Shown: positions 9,373 to 18,070 of the stretch, piece after piece
Layout of the letters: the number at the start of each line of letters is the position of its first letter
Position numbering within the stretch: the stretch's first letter is position 1
Source: Victivallis sp. Marseille-Q1083
Lineage (GTDB): Bacteria > Verrucomicrobiota > Lentisphaeria > Victivallales > Victivallaceae
Length of the DNA: 64,000 nucleotides
NCBI RefSeq assembly: GCF_903645315.1
Contig: NZ_CAHJXL010000001.1
Coordinates: 992,001 to 1,056,000 of the forward strand
Direction of reading: 5' to 3'
The notes under the pieces: generated by a model
The model's input: the letters and a program-made list of their open reading frames with translations, nothing else
What the model was told of the DNA's origin: nothing
Databases searched by the model: none
Made by a program: the position numbers and the translations under genes

Positions 9373-10278
9373 TCAAGGCTTGGAGGAGTTAACGATGAAG
9401 CTGGCGTTGTAATCCACCTTGTCGTTTTCATTGCCGCTGAAAAATTGCTGTTCCGGCTGCGGCTGCGACGACGATACCAATTGAAGCCCGGCGGCCGCAC
9501 AGGCCCGCACCAACTCAACCAGTTGCCGCTTCGTCATTTTTCCATCCAGATGAATTTCCTTGTCATCCATCGTCAGACTCACCTGCGACTCCGGAATTTC
9601 CTCCCGGTTCAATTGCCGCCGCAAAAATTCAAAGTCTTTCGCCTGATTGTTCACCACCCAGACGTGCCTGACCCGCGCGTCGATGGCGACCGGCATCCGG
9701 GCCTGCTGATCATTGCGCAACGTCTCTTCAAAAGAAGAAAACGCCGGCTTGCCCGGATCGGTGGCGACATTCATCAGATTGATCAGCGGCATGGCGTTAT
9801 AGGAACCATCTTCCATCCGCTCCAGACCGGGAAGATTGTCGGTGGTATAATACGGAAAATTGGGAACGATTGCCGCTGCTTTGTCGAGCATGGCTTGCGT
9901 TTCCGGATTGCGGCCTTCCCCTGAAGTTCCCCGCTCGGTGAACAGCAATTGGAAAGCCGCCATCCCCAATAAAAAGGCCGCCGCCAGCGGAACCGCCTGC
10001 CGTAAATAAAGCCAGTTGCGGCGCCGCGGCGCCGCGGCCGCCAGTTTGCGGTAAAAGCCATTCTTGATTTCTTCGGCGGAAAATGTCCGCATTCCCTCGC
10101 CGACGCGCTGTTTCAACAACTGATCCAACGTGCTGATCGCTTCCAGTCCGGCCGCACACCGGGAACAATTCCGCAAATGCTCGGCCGTCGCCGCATCAAC
10201 TTCACGCTCTCCGTCGCACCATGCGCTCAAAAGCGTAAAATTCGGGCATTCACGTTGCCCATCGAGCTGTTCTGTCAT
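9373..10278 (-). CDS. Zinc-finger anti-sigma factor (putative)
   Basis: The 301-residue protein has an N-terminal ZAS-type zinc-binding motif (EHLRNCSRC, His-x3-Cys-x2-Cys, about 34-42), a single membrane helix (about 92-110) and a long extracytoplasmic domain. It directly follows an ECF sigma factor gene on the same strand, the normal order for a cognate pair. The membrane-spanning anti-sigma would hold the sigma factor until an envelope signal releases it. The C-terminal sensor domain (about 190 residues) resembles no family I recognise. A strong terminator follows. Confidence 0.8.
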   Translation of the reverse strand: MTEQLDGQRECPNFTLLSAWCDGEREVDAATAEHLRNCSRCAAGLEAISTLDQLLKQRVGEGMRTFSAEEIKNGFYRKLAAAAPRRRNWLYLRQAVPLAAAFLLGMAAFQLLFTERGTSGEGRNPETQAMLDKAAAIVPNFPYYTTDNLPGLERMEDGSYNAMPLINLMNVATDPGKPAFSSFEETLRNDQQARMPVAIDARVRHVWVVNNQAKDFEFLRRQLNREEIPESQVSLTMDDKEIHLDGKMTKRQLVELVRACAAAGLQLVSSSQPQPEQQFFSGNENDKVDYNASFIVNSSKP

Positions 10279-10330
10279 GATAAACTGAACCCTGTTTGAT
10301 TGTTATTGCACGGTTTGCACACATCCAATT

Positions 10331-10942
10331 TCATACAACTTCATGTTTTTTCAATATATTGATCAGAAGGTCGCGGCCACGCGCAATGCGGGATTTGACC
10401 GTCCCGACCTTGCAATGCAGCGCCTCGGCAATCTGCTCATAACTGAATTCCTGGATGTGGCGCAGAACCATCGTTTCGCGCACCGAATCCGGCAATTCAT
10501 CAAATCCTTCATAGACGGCTTCTTCCGTCTCCTGGCCGCCGACCAGCCTGTCCGGCACCCGCGTCTCGTCCGGCAGCGCCACCTCTTCGTTGCGCCCCTC
10601 CTCCATATCGCTGACCTCACGGCTCAAGCTCTGATTGACCTCCGCGCCGCGCCGCCGGTTCCAGTGATACTTGTTGCGCGAAAGATTCGTCGCAATCCGC
10701 TGCAGCCAAGTCGACAAACTCGAATCGCCGCGGAAATTCGGCAACGCCCGATAGGCCCGGACAAAAGTATCCTGCACCACCTCCTCGGCATCGTGATGAT
10801 CCGACAACAAAGCATAGCTGGTCTGATAAAGCCGCGCCGAGTAACGATCGACAATCTCATCGAACACCTCGACCTTCCCGGCTTTGAAGTCGGCAACCAG
10901 CTCTTCATCACTGCGCTGGGCGATATTTTTCTTTCCCGCCAT
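10331..10942 (-). CDS. ECF-type RNA polymerase sigma factor
   Basis: The 203-residue protein has sigma region 2 (DAEEVVQDTFVRAYRALPNF, with core-binding and -10 recognition helices) and region 4 (FSYEQIAEALHCKVGTVKSRIARGR, the -35 helix-turn-helix). There is no region 1.1 or 3, as expected for the ECF class (RpoE/SigW-like). The acidic linker around EVSDMEEGRNEEVALP is rather long. The zinc-finger anti-sigma gene follows after 52 bases. AGAGGAA lies just before the ATG. Confidence 0.95.
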   Translation of the reverse strand: MAGKKNIAQRSDEELVADFKAGKVEVFDEIVDRYSARLYQTSYALLSDHHDAEEVVQDTFVRAYRALPNFRGDSSLSTWLQRIATNLSRNKYHWNRRRGAEVNQSLSREVSDMEEGRNEEVALPDETRVPDRLVGGQETEEAVYEGFDELPDSVRETMVLRHIQEFSYEQIAEALHCKVGTVKSRIARGRDLLINILKKHEVV

Positions 10943-10991
10943 TTCCTCTAGACACTTTCAAGCTAAAATTGTTCCGCTCCCGGAACGCCAA

Positions 10992-11882
10992 TTACGTCGA
11001 AAAGAAATCTTTTTGGGTAAAAGTATATTTCCGACGGCAAAAATTACAGCAAACCGCCACACTGTCCCGCTCGGTGAACAATTGCTTCAAATCGTCCATC
11101 CCCAGCACCAGCATCGCCTGGCGCATTTTCTCCTCCGAACAACTGCAGCGGAATCCGGGCTCCGGCCCGAATTCATAATTGACGTCCGCCTCCTCCAGCG
11201 AATCCGGTGCCAGCAATTCGGCCAGAATCCGCCGCAAACGTGTTTCCAGCGGCGAACAGTTGTTCAGCAGCAACTCCTTCACTGCCGGCTGTCCCAACTT
11301 CCGCCGCATCACTTCAAAACGCTCAAGATCACAATCCGGCATCGCCTGCAACAGCATCCCTCCGGCAGTATGCACCGGATTGGCCGGGTCCGCATTGAAC
11401 CGCGTCACCGTGACCATTTCGCTTTCCACCTGATCGCTGAGCGACAGAAAAAAAGCGATGTCCGCCGACGGCTGCGCCAGCGGCGCCTTGGTCTGGCCGG
11501 TATTGAGAACTTTGCCGGCCACCGACTTGGTAACGGCAATCATCCCGTCGCCGTCACCGAAAAGTTTTTCCTTGTCTGCCCGGTCGCCCTCCGCCATCAA
11601 ATGCGGATTCGAAGGCAAACCGCGCACGTCGGCGGCGGCGTTGACATCGGCAAGCAGCCCCCCGGCCGTACCGGGATATTCCCAGCGGATCGTATAACGT
11701 TCCTCCCCGGTCAAAAGCGGCGCCAGCAGAGCCGCCGCCGTCAGCGCATCGGAAAAGATCTGGGCGGCAGCCGGGTCGGTATCGTGCGCAATAACCGCAT
11801 CCTGCACCAGCCGGGTCGTCCCCGCCAGCACAAAACGCACGTTAAACGCTTTCAAAACCCCGCGTATCAGATAATCATTCAC
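10992..11882 (-). CDS. hslO: Redox-regulated chaperone Hsp33
   Basis: The 296-residue protein begins with the typical NDYLIRGVLKAF segment and ends in the redox switch, where zinc is held by CSC and CCNFC (CxC...CxxC). In the family, oxidation releases zinc and unfolds the switch, activating a holdase that protects proteins during oxidative stress. The GTG at 11882 was chosen because AAAGGGG precedes it and because homologues start at this point; an in-frame GTG at 11906 would add eight residues. It lies 29 bases downstream of the NifU-like gene, suggesting a small oxidative/Fe-S operon. Confidence 0.93.
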   Translation of the reverse strand: MNDYLIRGVLKAFNVRFVLAGTTRLVQDAVIAHDTDPAAAQIFSDALTAAALLAPLLTGEERYTIRWEYPGTAGGLLADVNAAADVRGLPSNPHLMAEGDRADKEKLFGDGDGMIAVTKSVAGKVLNTGQTKAPLAQPSADIAFFLSLSDQVESEMVTVTRFNADPANPVHTAGGMLLQAMPDCDLERFEVMRRKLGQPAVKELLLNNCSPLETRLRRILAELLAPDSLEEADVNYEFGPEPGFRCSCSEEKMRQAMLVLGMDDLKQLFTERDSVAVCCNFCRRKYTFTQKDFFST

Positions 11883-11911
11883 TGCCGGCCCCTTTCCCTC
11901 CGCCACGGGCG

Positions 11912-12142
11912 TCAGATCACCCGCTCGATCTCAATTTCCGGATCGATCTCTTCACGCAGAATACGCTCCAGACCATTTTTGATCGTCATCGTCGCATGCG
12001 GACAGCAGCCGCAGGCTCCCTGCAGGCGCAACTGAACCACCTTGCCATCAATGCCGATGATCTCCAAATCGCCGCCGTCGGCCTGCAGATGAATCCGCAA
12101 TTCTTCCAAACGATCGGTAATTTTTTTATTCAAATCGTCCAT
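11912..12142 (-). CDS. NifU-like Fe-S scaffold domain protein
   Basis: The 76-residue protein is a single NifU C-terminal domain with the CxxC motif in GACGCCPHATMT, which binds a transient Fe-S cluster for delivery to apoproteins (as in Nfu/NfuA-type carriers). The ATG at 12142 is preceded by GGAGAG; a TTG four codons earlier would place this site inside the gene. It is followed closely by hslO. Confidence 0.92.
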   Translation of the reverse strand: MDDLNKKITDRLEELRIHLQADGGDLEIIGIDGKVVQLRLQGACGCCPHATMTIKNGLERILREEIDPEIEIERVI

Positions 12143-12263
12143 TTTTCTCTCCAAAATTTTGAATTTTTCATTGAATAGTCACAATCAACCTATATTTTCT
12201 ATGAAGATAACCGTTCAAAGGCAATTTTACAAGATTACTCTCATCTTTTTTGTGAGGTTTAGC

Positions 12264-12548
12264 ATGGTTGAAACGATCAAAATCGACGGACACGAATTTA
12301 CCGGCTACCAAATTCCGACGGAGCACGGTACCATTCTGTTGCTGCAGGGCGCCCGCGGCTTTCTCGGCTGCGGTTATTTCAACATCGAAACGGCCGATAA
12401 AATGCGGGAACACGTCGCCATCGTCCGCGGCGTCAAAACATTCGACGATATGCTTGCCGCGCCGGTGGCGGCCTGCAGCAGTGCCGCCGCAAACCTCGGC
12501 CTCCGCCCCGGCATGTCCGGCCGCGACGCGCTGTTGAAACTGGTTTGA
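12264..12548 (+). CDS. DUF1805 (YunC-like) protein
   Basis: The 94-residue protein matches the DUF1805/YunC family by length and by motifs such as LLLQGARGFLGCGYFNI and GVKTFDDMLAAPV. Function is unknown. The ATG at 12264 follows GTGAGG and is preferred over a TTG far upstream that extends into an AT-rich stretch. It precedes pdxB, probably in one transcript. Confidence 0.82.
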   Translation: MVETIKIDGHEFTGYQIPTEHGTILLLQGARGFLGCGYFNIETADKMREHVAIVRGVKTFDDMLAAPVAACSSAAANLGLRPGMSGRDALLKLV

Positions 12549-12571
12549 CGCGAAAGGAGCCGGCCGCATTT

Positions 12572-13684
12572 ATGCTCGCCATCGTCGACGATAAAATCCC
12601 GTTCCTCGCCCAGGTTCTTGAACCCTGCGGGATCAAGGTGCGTTATCTGCCCGGCGCCGCCATCACTGCCGCCGATGTCCGGGATGCCGATTTATTGCTG
12701 GTCCGGACCCGGACCCGTTGCGACGCCGCGCTGTTGGCGGCCTCCCGGGTCCGTTTTGTCGGCAGCGCCACGATCGGCATCGACCACCTGGATACCGATT
12801 ACCTCGACCGGCGGGGCATCCGGTGGTGCAATGCGCCGGGCTGCAACGCCGCCAGCGTCGCCCAATACGTCGTCAGCGTACTGGTCAACTACGCCGTCCA
12901 CTTTCACCGGCCGCTGGCCGGGCTGACGTTCGGCATCATCGGCGCCGGCAATGTCGGCAGCCGGGTCGCAGCGGCGGCCCGCGCCCTCGGCATGCGCGTC
13001 CTGCTCAACGATCCGCCCCGGGCGGAACGGGAACAGGACGGCCGCTTCCTGCCGCTGGACGTCCTGCTGCCGCAGGCGGATGTAATTTCCATGCATGTGC
13101 CACTGGTCGACAGCGGCCGTCATCCGAGCCGTCATTTGGCCGGCGAGAAATTCTTCGAACAACTGCCGCCCGGAACTCTGCTGCTCAACTCCGGCCGCGG
13201 CGAAGTCGTCGACAGCGAAGCGCTGAAACGGGCTTTGCAGCGGCAGTCGCTGACCGCGGTACTGGATGTCTGGGAAAATGAGCCGGCGATCGACCGGACG
13301 CTGCAGGAGCTGCTCTGGCTCGGCACGCCGCACATCGCCGGGTATTCCCTCGACGGCAAAGCCAACGGCACCGCGCAGGTGGTCCGGGCGCTGGCGGAAT
13401 TTTTTCAATTGCCCTTGCGGGATTTCCGGCCGGCGGACCTGCCGGCGCCGCCGCGAAGCATATTGCATCTGCCGGACGGCCTGCCGCCGGCGGAAGAATT
13501 GCAACGGGCGGTCAATTTTTCCTATGATGTCCGCCGGGACGACGCAGCATTGCGCCGGGATCCCGGTTGTTTTGAATTTTATCGGGGCAATTATCCGCGG
13601 CGCCGGGAATTCGGCGCATTTACCATTCACAACGCGTCGGCTGCGGTGGCCGGCGTATTGAGCGAATTGGGATTTCAAGGTTAA
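12572..13684 (+). CDS. pdxB: Erythronate-4-phosphate dehydrogenase
   Basis: The 370-residue protein is a D-2-hydroxyacid dehydrogenase with NAD-binding motif GIIGAGNVGS, catalytic Arg in NSGRGEVVD, Glu in WENEP and His in TPHIAGYS. The sequence SLDGKANGT and the C-terminal dimerisation region ending near FYRGNYPRRREFGAFTI separate PdxB from SerA and other relatives. It oxidises 4-phosphoerythronate in the DXP-independent branch of pyridoxal 5'-phosphate synthesis. AAAGGAG lies 13 bases before the ATG; a TTG at 12545 overlapping the previous stop is possible. Confidence 0.93.
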   Translation: MLAIVDDKIPFLAQVLEPCGIKVRYLPGAAITAADVRDADLLLVRTRTRCDAALLAASRVRFVGSATIGIDHLDTDYLDRRGIRWCNAPGCNAASVAQYVVSVLVNYAVHFHRPLAGLTFGIIGAGNVGSRVAAAARALGMRVLLNDPPRAEREQDGRFLPLDVLLPQADVISMHVPLVDSGRHPSRHLAGEKFFEQLPPGTLLLNSGRGEVVDSEALKRALQRQSLTAVLDVWENEPAIDRTLQELLWLGTPHIAGYSLDGKANGTAQVVRALAEFFQLPLRDFRPADLPAPPRSILHLPDGLPPAEELQRAVNFSYDVRRDDAALRRDPGCFEFYRGNYPRRREFGAFTIHNASAAVAGVLSELGFQG

Positions 13685-13702
13685 GGAAGGAGCTCTCCGG
13701 TC

Positions 13703-14557
13703 GTGAAATTTCTCGATTTCTGGGTTAAAAATCAGGAGCGTTATCAGGCGCTCCTTTTCGATATCGACGGCACTTTGATCGCCGGCCGGCACCTGATGCC
13801 GGGTGCCGACCAGATGCTCCGGTGGCTGCGGGAAAACCGCTACCCGTTTTTTCTGCTGACCAACGACGGCAACCATTCGACGCTGGAAAAAAGCATGCTG
13901 CTGGCCAGCAACGGGTTGAAAATCGCCCCGGAAGAGATCCTTTCCTGCGCCGACGCGCTCGTCGAAGTGGTCGAGGAACGACGGCTCCACGACCAGAAGT
14001 TTTTCATTCTCGGCGACCTCGGCAACCCCTGTTATGCGTTCCGCGCCGGTTTGCAGCCGACCCGGGAACTGGCGGAGCTGGACTCCTGTACCGGCGTTAT
14101 TTGCGGTGAAGGCCGTTACGACTGGTACGATCATATCCAGGCAGTGTTCAATTTTTTCCGCCGTCATCCGGACCGCCTGTTCATCGTTCCCAACCCGGAC
14201 GGCTGCTGGCCCGGCGCGCCGAACGGCGATTTCGGCATCGGCGCCGGCGGCGTCGCCCGGTTCATCGCCAGTTTGCTGGCGGAGATGAATCTTGACATTC
14301 CGATTCATTACCTCGGCAAACCCTATCCGGCCATTTACGATTATGCCCTGCACCGGCTGCGGCAGAAATTCCAGTTGCAACTCAACGACCGCCGCCGGGT
14401 CATGATGCTGGGAGATTCGCTGCTGTCGGATATCCGCGGCGCCAACTGGAGCGGGCTGGAATCGGGGCTACTGCTGACCGGCATCACTTCGCCGGAATTG
14501 GCGGCCGCCGCAACGGCCGAATTCAAACCGAACCTGCAATTCGAATCCTTTATCTAG
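13703..14557 (+). CDS. HAD-IIA family hydrolase (NagD-like)
   Basis: The 284-residue protein has HAD motif I DIDGTL (catalytic Asp pair), motif II Thr in LLTNDG, Lys in YLGKPYPAIYDY and motif IV GDSLLSDIRGANWSG. The large C2-type cap between motifs II and III places it with NagD and 4-nitrophenylphosphatase-like enzymes that dephosphorylate nucleotides or sugar phosphates. The start is a GTG preceded by AAGGAAGGAG. It sits between pdxB and dgt; given the neighbours a pyridoxal phosphate or nucleotide substrate is possible but not shown. Confidence 0.88.
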   Translation: MKFLDFWVKNQERYQALLFDIDGTLIAGRHLMPGADQMLRWLRENRYPFFLLTNDGNHSTLEKSMLLASNGLKIAPEEILSCADALVEVVEERRLHDQKFFILGDLGNPCYAFRAGLQPTRELAELDSCTGVICGEGRYDWYDHIQAVFNFFRRHPDRLFIVPNPDGCWPGAPNGDFGIGAGGVARFIASLLAEMNLDIPIHYLGKPYPAIYDYALHRLRQKFQLQLNDRRRVMMLGDSLLSDIRGANWSGLESGLLLTGITSPELAAAATAEFKPNLQFESFI

Positions 14558-14568
14558 GGCTTTACATC

Positions 14569-15903
14569 ATGAACTGGTCCCAACTTTTATCGTTCCAACG
14601 GCTCGGCAAAGATCAGCCGAAACCGCTGCAGCCCGGCCGGTCGCCGTTCCAACAGGACTTCGACCGGATCATCTTCTCCTCCGCGTTCCGCCGCCTGCAG
14701 GACAAAACCCAGGTATTTCCGCTGGCCGAGCACGATTACGTCCGCACCCGCCTGACCCACAGCCTGGAAGCCGCTTCGATCGGCCGGTCGCTCGGCGCCG
14801 GGGCCGGCGTCTTCATCTGCCGCCACGGCGACCTGGCGCCTTTGCAGCCGAGCGATGTCGGCGCCATCTGCGCCGCCGCCTCGCTCGGCCATGACATCGG
14901 CAATCCGCCGTTCGGTCATTCCGGCGAAGAGGCGATCCGTCACTGGTTCACCCATTCCGCCGTCGCCGCCACGCTGCAGCAAACCATGACCGAGCACGAA
15001 TGCGCCGATTTCCGGCGTTATGAGGGCAATGCGCAAGGTTTCCGGGTGCTGGCCCGCCTGCAGATGCCGGACAATTACGGCGGCATGCAATTGACCTGCG
15101 CGACGCTGGCCGCCGCCGCCAAATATCCGTATCCGGGCAGCGCCAATCACAAGAAATTCAACTTTTTCCAGGCTGACCGGGAGCTGTTTCGCCTGGTGGC
15201 GGAAGCAACCGGCATGCAGCCGAGGGCGGGAGAAGACTTTTCGTGGTATCGCCATCCGCTGGCGTTTCTGGTGGAAGCGGCGGATGACATCACCTACCGC
15301 ATCATCGATTTCGAAGACGGCCACGCGTTGAAAATCATTCCATACCCGGAAATCGAACGGCTTTTTCTGGCCATCATCGACGACGGCGATACCCGGAACA
15401 AAGTTCAACAACTTCACGATCCCGAACGCAAAGTGGAAATGCTGCGCGCCAAGGCGCTCGGCACTTTGATCGACCAGATCATCAAGGCATTTGAGCGGCA
15501 TCACGACGCCATTCTGGCCGGGGAACTCGAACAGCCGCTGATTCACCTGATTCCGGCGGCTCCGGTATTGGCAGAGATACTGCAACGCAGCATCGAAGAA
15601 GTTTACACCTTCCGACGGGCCGTGGAAATTGAGGCGGCCGGTTACGAATTGACGTTCGGGTTGCTGGATACTTTCGTGCCGGCGCTGGAAGAAGCCGCGT
15701 TCGGCCGCGCTTCGGACCGCAGCCGGAAGCTGCTGCAATTGCTGCCGAAGCGGTATTGCCCGGTCGATGACCCGGCGTGGAAAGGCAGCAGCTATCTGCG
15801 CTTGCTGATGCTGCTCGATTACCTTGCCGGCATGACCGATTCCTATGCGGTGTCATTGTTCAAGAAAATCAAAGGAATTTCATTGCCCGGCATGATGATG
15901 TAA
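14569..15903 (+). CDS. dgt: Deoxyguanosinetriphosphate triphosphohydrolase
   Basis: The 444-residue protein has the dGTPase HD superfamily motifs: RRLQDKTQVFPL, RLTHSLEAASIGRSLG (first His), SLGHDIGNPPFGHSGEEA (central His-Asp and the NPPFGH signature) and EAADDITYRIIDFEDGH (later Asp ligand). It removes tripolyphosphate from dGTP or other dNTPs and influences dNTP pools. It ends the plus-strand run starting at DUF1805, and its stop codon overlaps the T-run of a minus-strand terminator. Confidence 0.95.
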   Translation: MNWSQLLSFQRLGKDQPKPLQPGRSPFQQDFDRIIFSSAFRRLQDKTQVFPLAEHDYVRTRLTHSLEAASIGRSLGAGAGVFICRHGDLAPLQPSDVGAICAAASLGHDIGNPPFGHSGEEAIRHWFTHSAVAATLQQTMTEHECADFRRYEGNAQGFRVLARLQMPDNYGGMQLTCATLAAAAKYPYPGSANHKKFNFFQADRELFRLVAEATGMQPRAGEDFSWYRHPLAFLVEAADDITYRIIDFEDGHALKIIPYPEIERLFLAIIDDGDTRNKVQQLHDPERKVEMLRAKALGTLIDQIIKAFERHHDAILAGELEQPLIHLIPAAPVLAEILQRSIEEVYTFRRAVEIEAAGYELTFGLLDTFVPALEEAAFGRASDRSRKLLQLLPKRYCPVDDPAWKGSSYLRLLMLLDYLAGMTDSYAVSLFKKIKGISLPGMMM

Positions 15904-15939
15904 AAAAATAACCGCTCCAGGTCGTACCTGGATGCGGTT
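15901..15939 (-). terminator. Intrinsic terminator facing the glycan locus
   Basis: AACCGC-TCCAGG and CCTGGA-GCGGTT pair with one bulged base. On the minus strand the stem is followed by T-A-T7. It would stop transcripts coming from the 16-36 kb minus-strand locus before they run antisense into dgt. Confidence 0.75.
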
Positions 15940-16142
15940 CAGCGGGCGGCTACCGTTTGTCCTTATCCAAACAAGTTAACTCCCAAACAATACCGGGGCT
16001 TGAAACATGCTAACCAAAGTATCCAGCTTGAGGAAACGCCTCCACACCATCGGCGATATCACCAGATTTCGTCAAACGACGAGTCGGTCGGATTCGACAA
16101 TCACTAATTGCCGCTTCGCCAGATAAAAATAAAAAATCAGTT

Positions 16143-16325
16143 TTATTTTTTCCCGTCATCAAACTCATTATCTTTCTGAAGAGATTGCCGCCGGGATTTA
16201 CAATTGGAAGAAGATTTCAAATAGAACTCCTGTAGACCGTAACCACATTTCTTTTTGCACCAGCAATACCAAGCTCCGCCACCGCACAGAGCGCAAAGAA
16301 GGATCAAAACTTCTGTAATACTCAT
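16143..16325 (-). CDS. Small Cys-rich membrane peptide (hypothetical)
   Basis: This 60-residue frame starts at an ATG with AAGG about 8 bases upstream and encodes one N-terminal membrane helix (3-19) followed by a cysteine-rich cluster (WYCWCKKKCGYG). The layout recalls small FeoB-associated or metal-binding membrane peptides, but no family can be claimed. It is the last open frame before the terminator at 15.9 kb. Amino-acid composition looks like a real membrane protein. Confidence 0.45.
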   Translation of the reverse strand: MSITEVLILLCALCGGGAWYCWCKKKCGYGLQEFYLKSSSNCKSRRQSLQKDNEFDDGKK

Positions 16326-16443
16326 TGGGAAACCTTATGAAACCTGATTTTTTATTTTCTTGCAAAGAGGGAGATGATTCGAATATTTGAGGAAACGAAA
16401 AGCTCCGGTTAACAGCCCGGACTGCCGGCTATCTAGAAGATTT

Positions 16444-16483
16444 GAGAAAGGAAAACCTTTTGAAAAGAGGTTATTTCCTTCTC
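16444..16483. other. Imperfect hairpin downstream of the glycan genes
   Basis: GAGAAAGGAAAACC pairs with GGTTATTTCCTTCTC with one or two bulges around an inner CCTTTT/AAAAGAGG stem. No T-run follows on the minus strand. It may act as an mRNA 3' stabiliser or processing site. Confidence 0.3.
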
Positions 16484-16564
16484 GAATGCTTCTTTTTCCA
16501 AACCTTTTCGTCACCTTTTCTGGTAAATAGCAAATGATGCTTTTTCAACTGCCACGATACCGTA

Positions 16565-17328
16565 TCAGAAAATCAATCTTTTCCAATTGCTCGAAAACGA
16601 TCCGTCAGTAAAAAATTCCGCGATCCGGACATTACCGGTTTTGTCAATCGTCAAAGCCGGCTTGTCCGGCACCTCTCTGGTAACGGTTATTTTTGTATCG
16701 CCGCCTGAAAATTGTCTGAGAACAAGTTCAAGCTTCGAATGATGAGTTTGCCCCTGAAGCCAATTGCAAAACGTGTGGCAGCGTCGGAACGTGCAGTCAG
16801 ATCCAAAGACATCGTACTGCATCGATCGGCGGCAGGGAACTCCAATTCTTCGAAAGGAATAATCGCATTTTTATCCCCGTAGGTATAAAGAAACGGTTTG
16901 ATAGTTCCCTCGCCTTCTGCCATTATTTCCAAACGGTAAATTTGATTGGAGGGAAGAGGCTGCTGGTTGTAAATGACAATAAAATCATTGCTTTCCAAAA
17001 GCAAGGAATTTTGTTCGGGCAGCAGCTCAAGTCTTGCCGGCCAAGCGTTTCCGGATGTCAGGTGTTGACGATTCAGTTTCCAATTCTGAGGACACTGTAA
17101 AACGTATTCCGTTTGCGCAGTCGGAAAAGTTTCCTGATGCAGCAAGTCTGATGTATTCAGTGAAAAAAGCAAATCCGCCGCAGGTGCGGGATTGGTATTG
17201 ACAACACTTTCAATATTTACCGGTTGAATTTCCGAATTGTGGGCGGTATTGCGGCATGATACTTGAAAAGCGAGTGTAAGAATCGTCACACCTGCCAAGC
17301 AGAAAGGAAAAATTTGACGGCTTTTCAT
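16565..17328 (-). pseudogene. Frameshifted lipoprotein gene at the 3' end of the glycan locus
   Basis: Two overlapping frames on one strand appear to be one gene. The first (to 16687) starts at an ATG with AGGAG, has a lipoprotein-like signal (hydrophobic core then FQVSC) and a beta-rich domain ending at LFSDNFQ. The second continues as SGGDTKITVTREVPDKP to 16565. Adding one T to the TTTT run near 16707-16710 joins them into about 250 residues without a stop. The domain resembles carbohydrate-binding beta-sandwiches only in general character. It could be a decayed gene, a slippage site or a sequencing error. Function unknown. Confidence 0.6.
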
Positions 17329-17458
17329 AAATAGCTCCTGTGATGTTATGGGGTCTGTGAAAGAGTTTTGTCGTCGATGACAGGGCCGGCAACGCCTGAA
17401 GTACTGCTGAATTTTCTTTGGTTATTTCCTCCTTCCATTACAAATGGTCAATTTTTCA

Positions 17459-18070
17459 TCATGGGTGAATGCTGCGGGCCGGAATGCCTGCAACAGTGTC
17501 CTCATCGGTGACGTCGCGAATTACTACGGCCCCGGCACCAACGATACATTTTTTCCCGATGACTATTCCGGGAATCACTGCAACGCCGGTGCCAAGAAAT
17601 GTTTCCTGCCCAATCGTTACGTTCCCTGCCAGATGAGTACCGGGTGCAAGGTGGACAAAGTCAGCCAGGCAACCCTCGTGATCAATTGTAGCGGCAGTAT
17701 TGACGATGCAATGCCGTCCAAGCGAGCAGCCATATTGAATGACGGCATTCGCCATGATTACCGTACCGGGGCCGATTTGCACAGACGGGGATAGAATTGC
17801 GCGGGGATGAATCAAACGAACCCAATTCGCCTTGGGAAAACGTTCTGCCAATTTTTGCCGAATGGCATTTTTCCCGATTGCGATTACGGCCTGACCGACA
17901 AACGATTCTGATAAATCGGCGATGCAGCCGACGACTGGAGTCCGATTGATATAACTTCCCACAGGAATGTTATCGTCCAGGATGGCAAGTTCCTCCTGAG
18001 GCATTTGCAAGTGCAACAAATCAATGAGTACGCTGGCGTGCCCCCCTCCGCCCAATAGATAAATCATCAT
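17459..18070 (-). CDS. NeuD/PglD-family sugar O/N-acetyltransferase
   Basis: The 203-residue protein has the PglD-type N-terminal Rossmann-like substrate domain (MIYLLGGGGHASVLID) and a left-handed beta-helix of hexapeptide repeats, with the catalytic His in NTAATIDHEG. It should transfer acetyl from acetyl-CoA to the C4 amine of a UDP-amino sugar. Beside a PglC-type transferase, a PglE-type aminotransferase and a PglF-type dehydratase, it most simply completes UDP-N,N'-diacetylbacillosamine. Its start overlaps the stop of the transferase gene. Confidence 0.88.
   Translation of the reverse strand: MMIYLLGGGGHASVLIDLLHLQMPQEELAILDDNIPVGSYINRTPVVGCIADLSESFVGQAVIAIGKNAIRQKLAERFPKANWVRLIHPRAILSPSVQIGPGTVIMANAVIQYGCSLGRHCIVNTAATIDHEGCLADFVHLAPGTHLAGNVTIGQETFLGTGVAVIPGIVIGKKCIVGAGAVVIRDVTDEDTVAGIPARSIHP

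Noticed and set aside
12692-14380. A 562-codon minus-strand frame
   Set aside because: Antisense to pdxB and the HAD hydrolase, whose catalytic motifs are intact.
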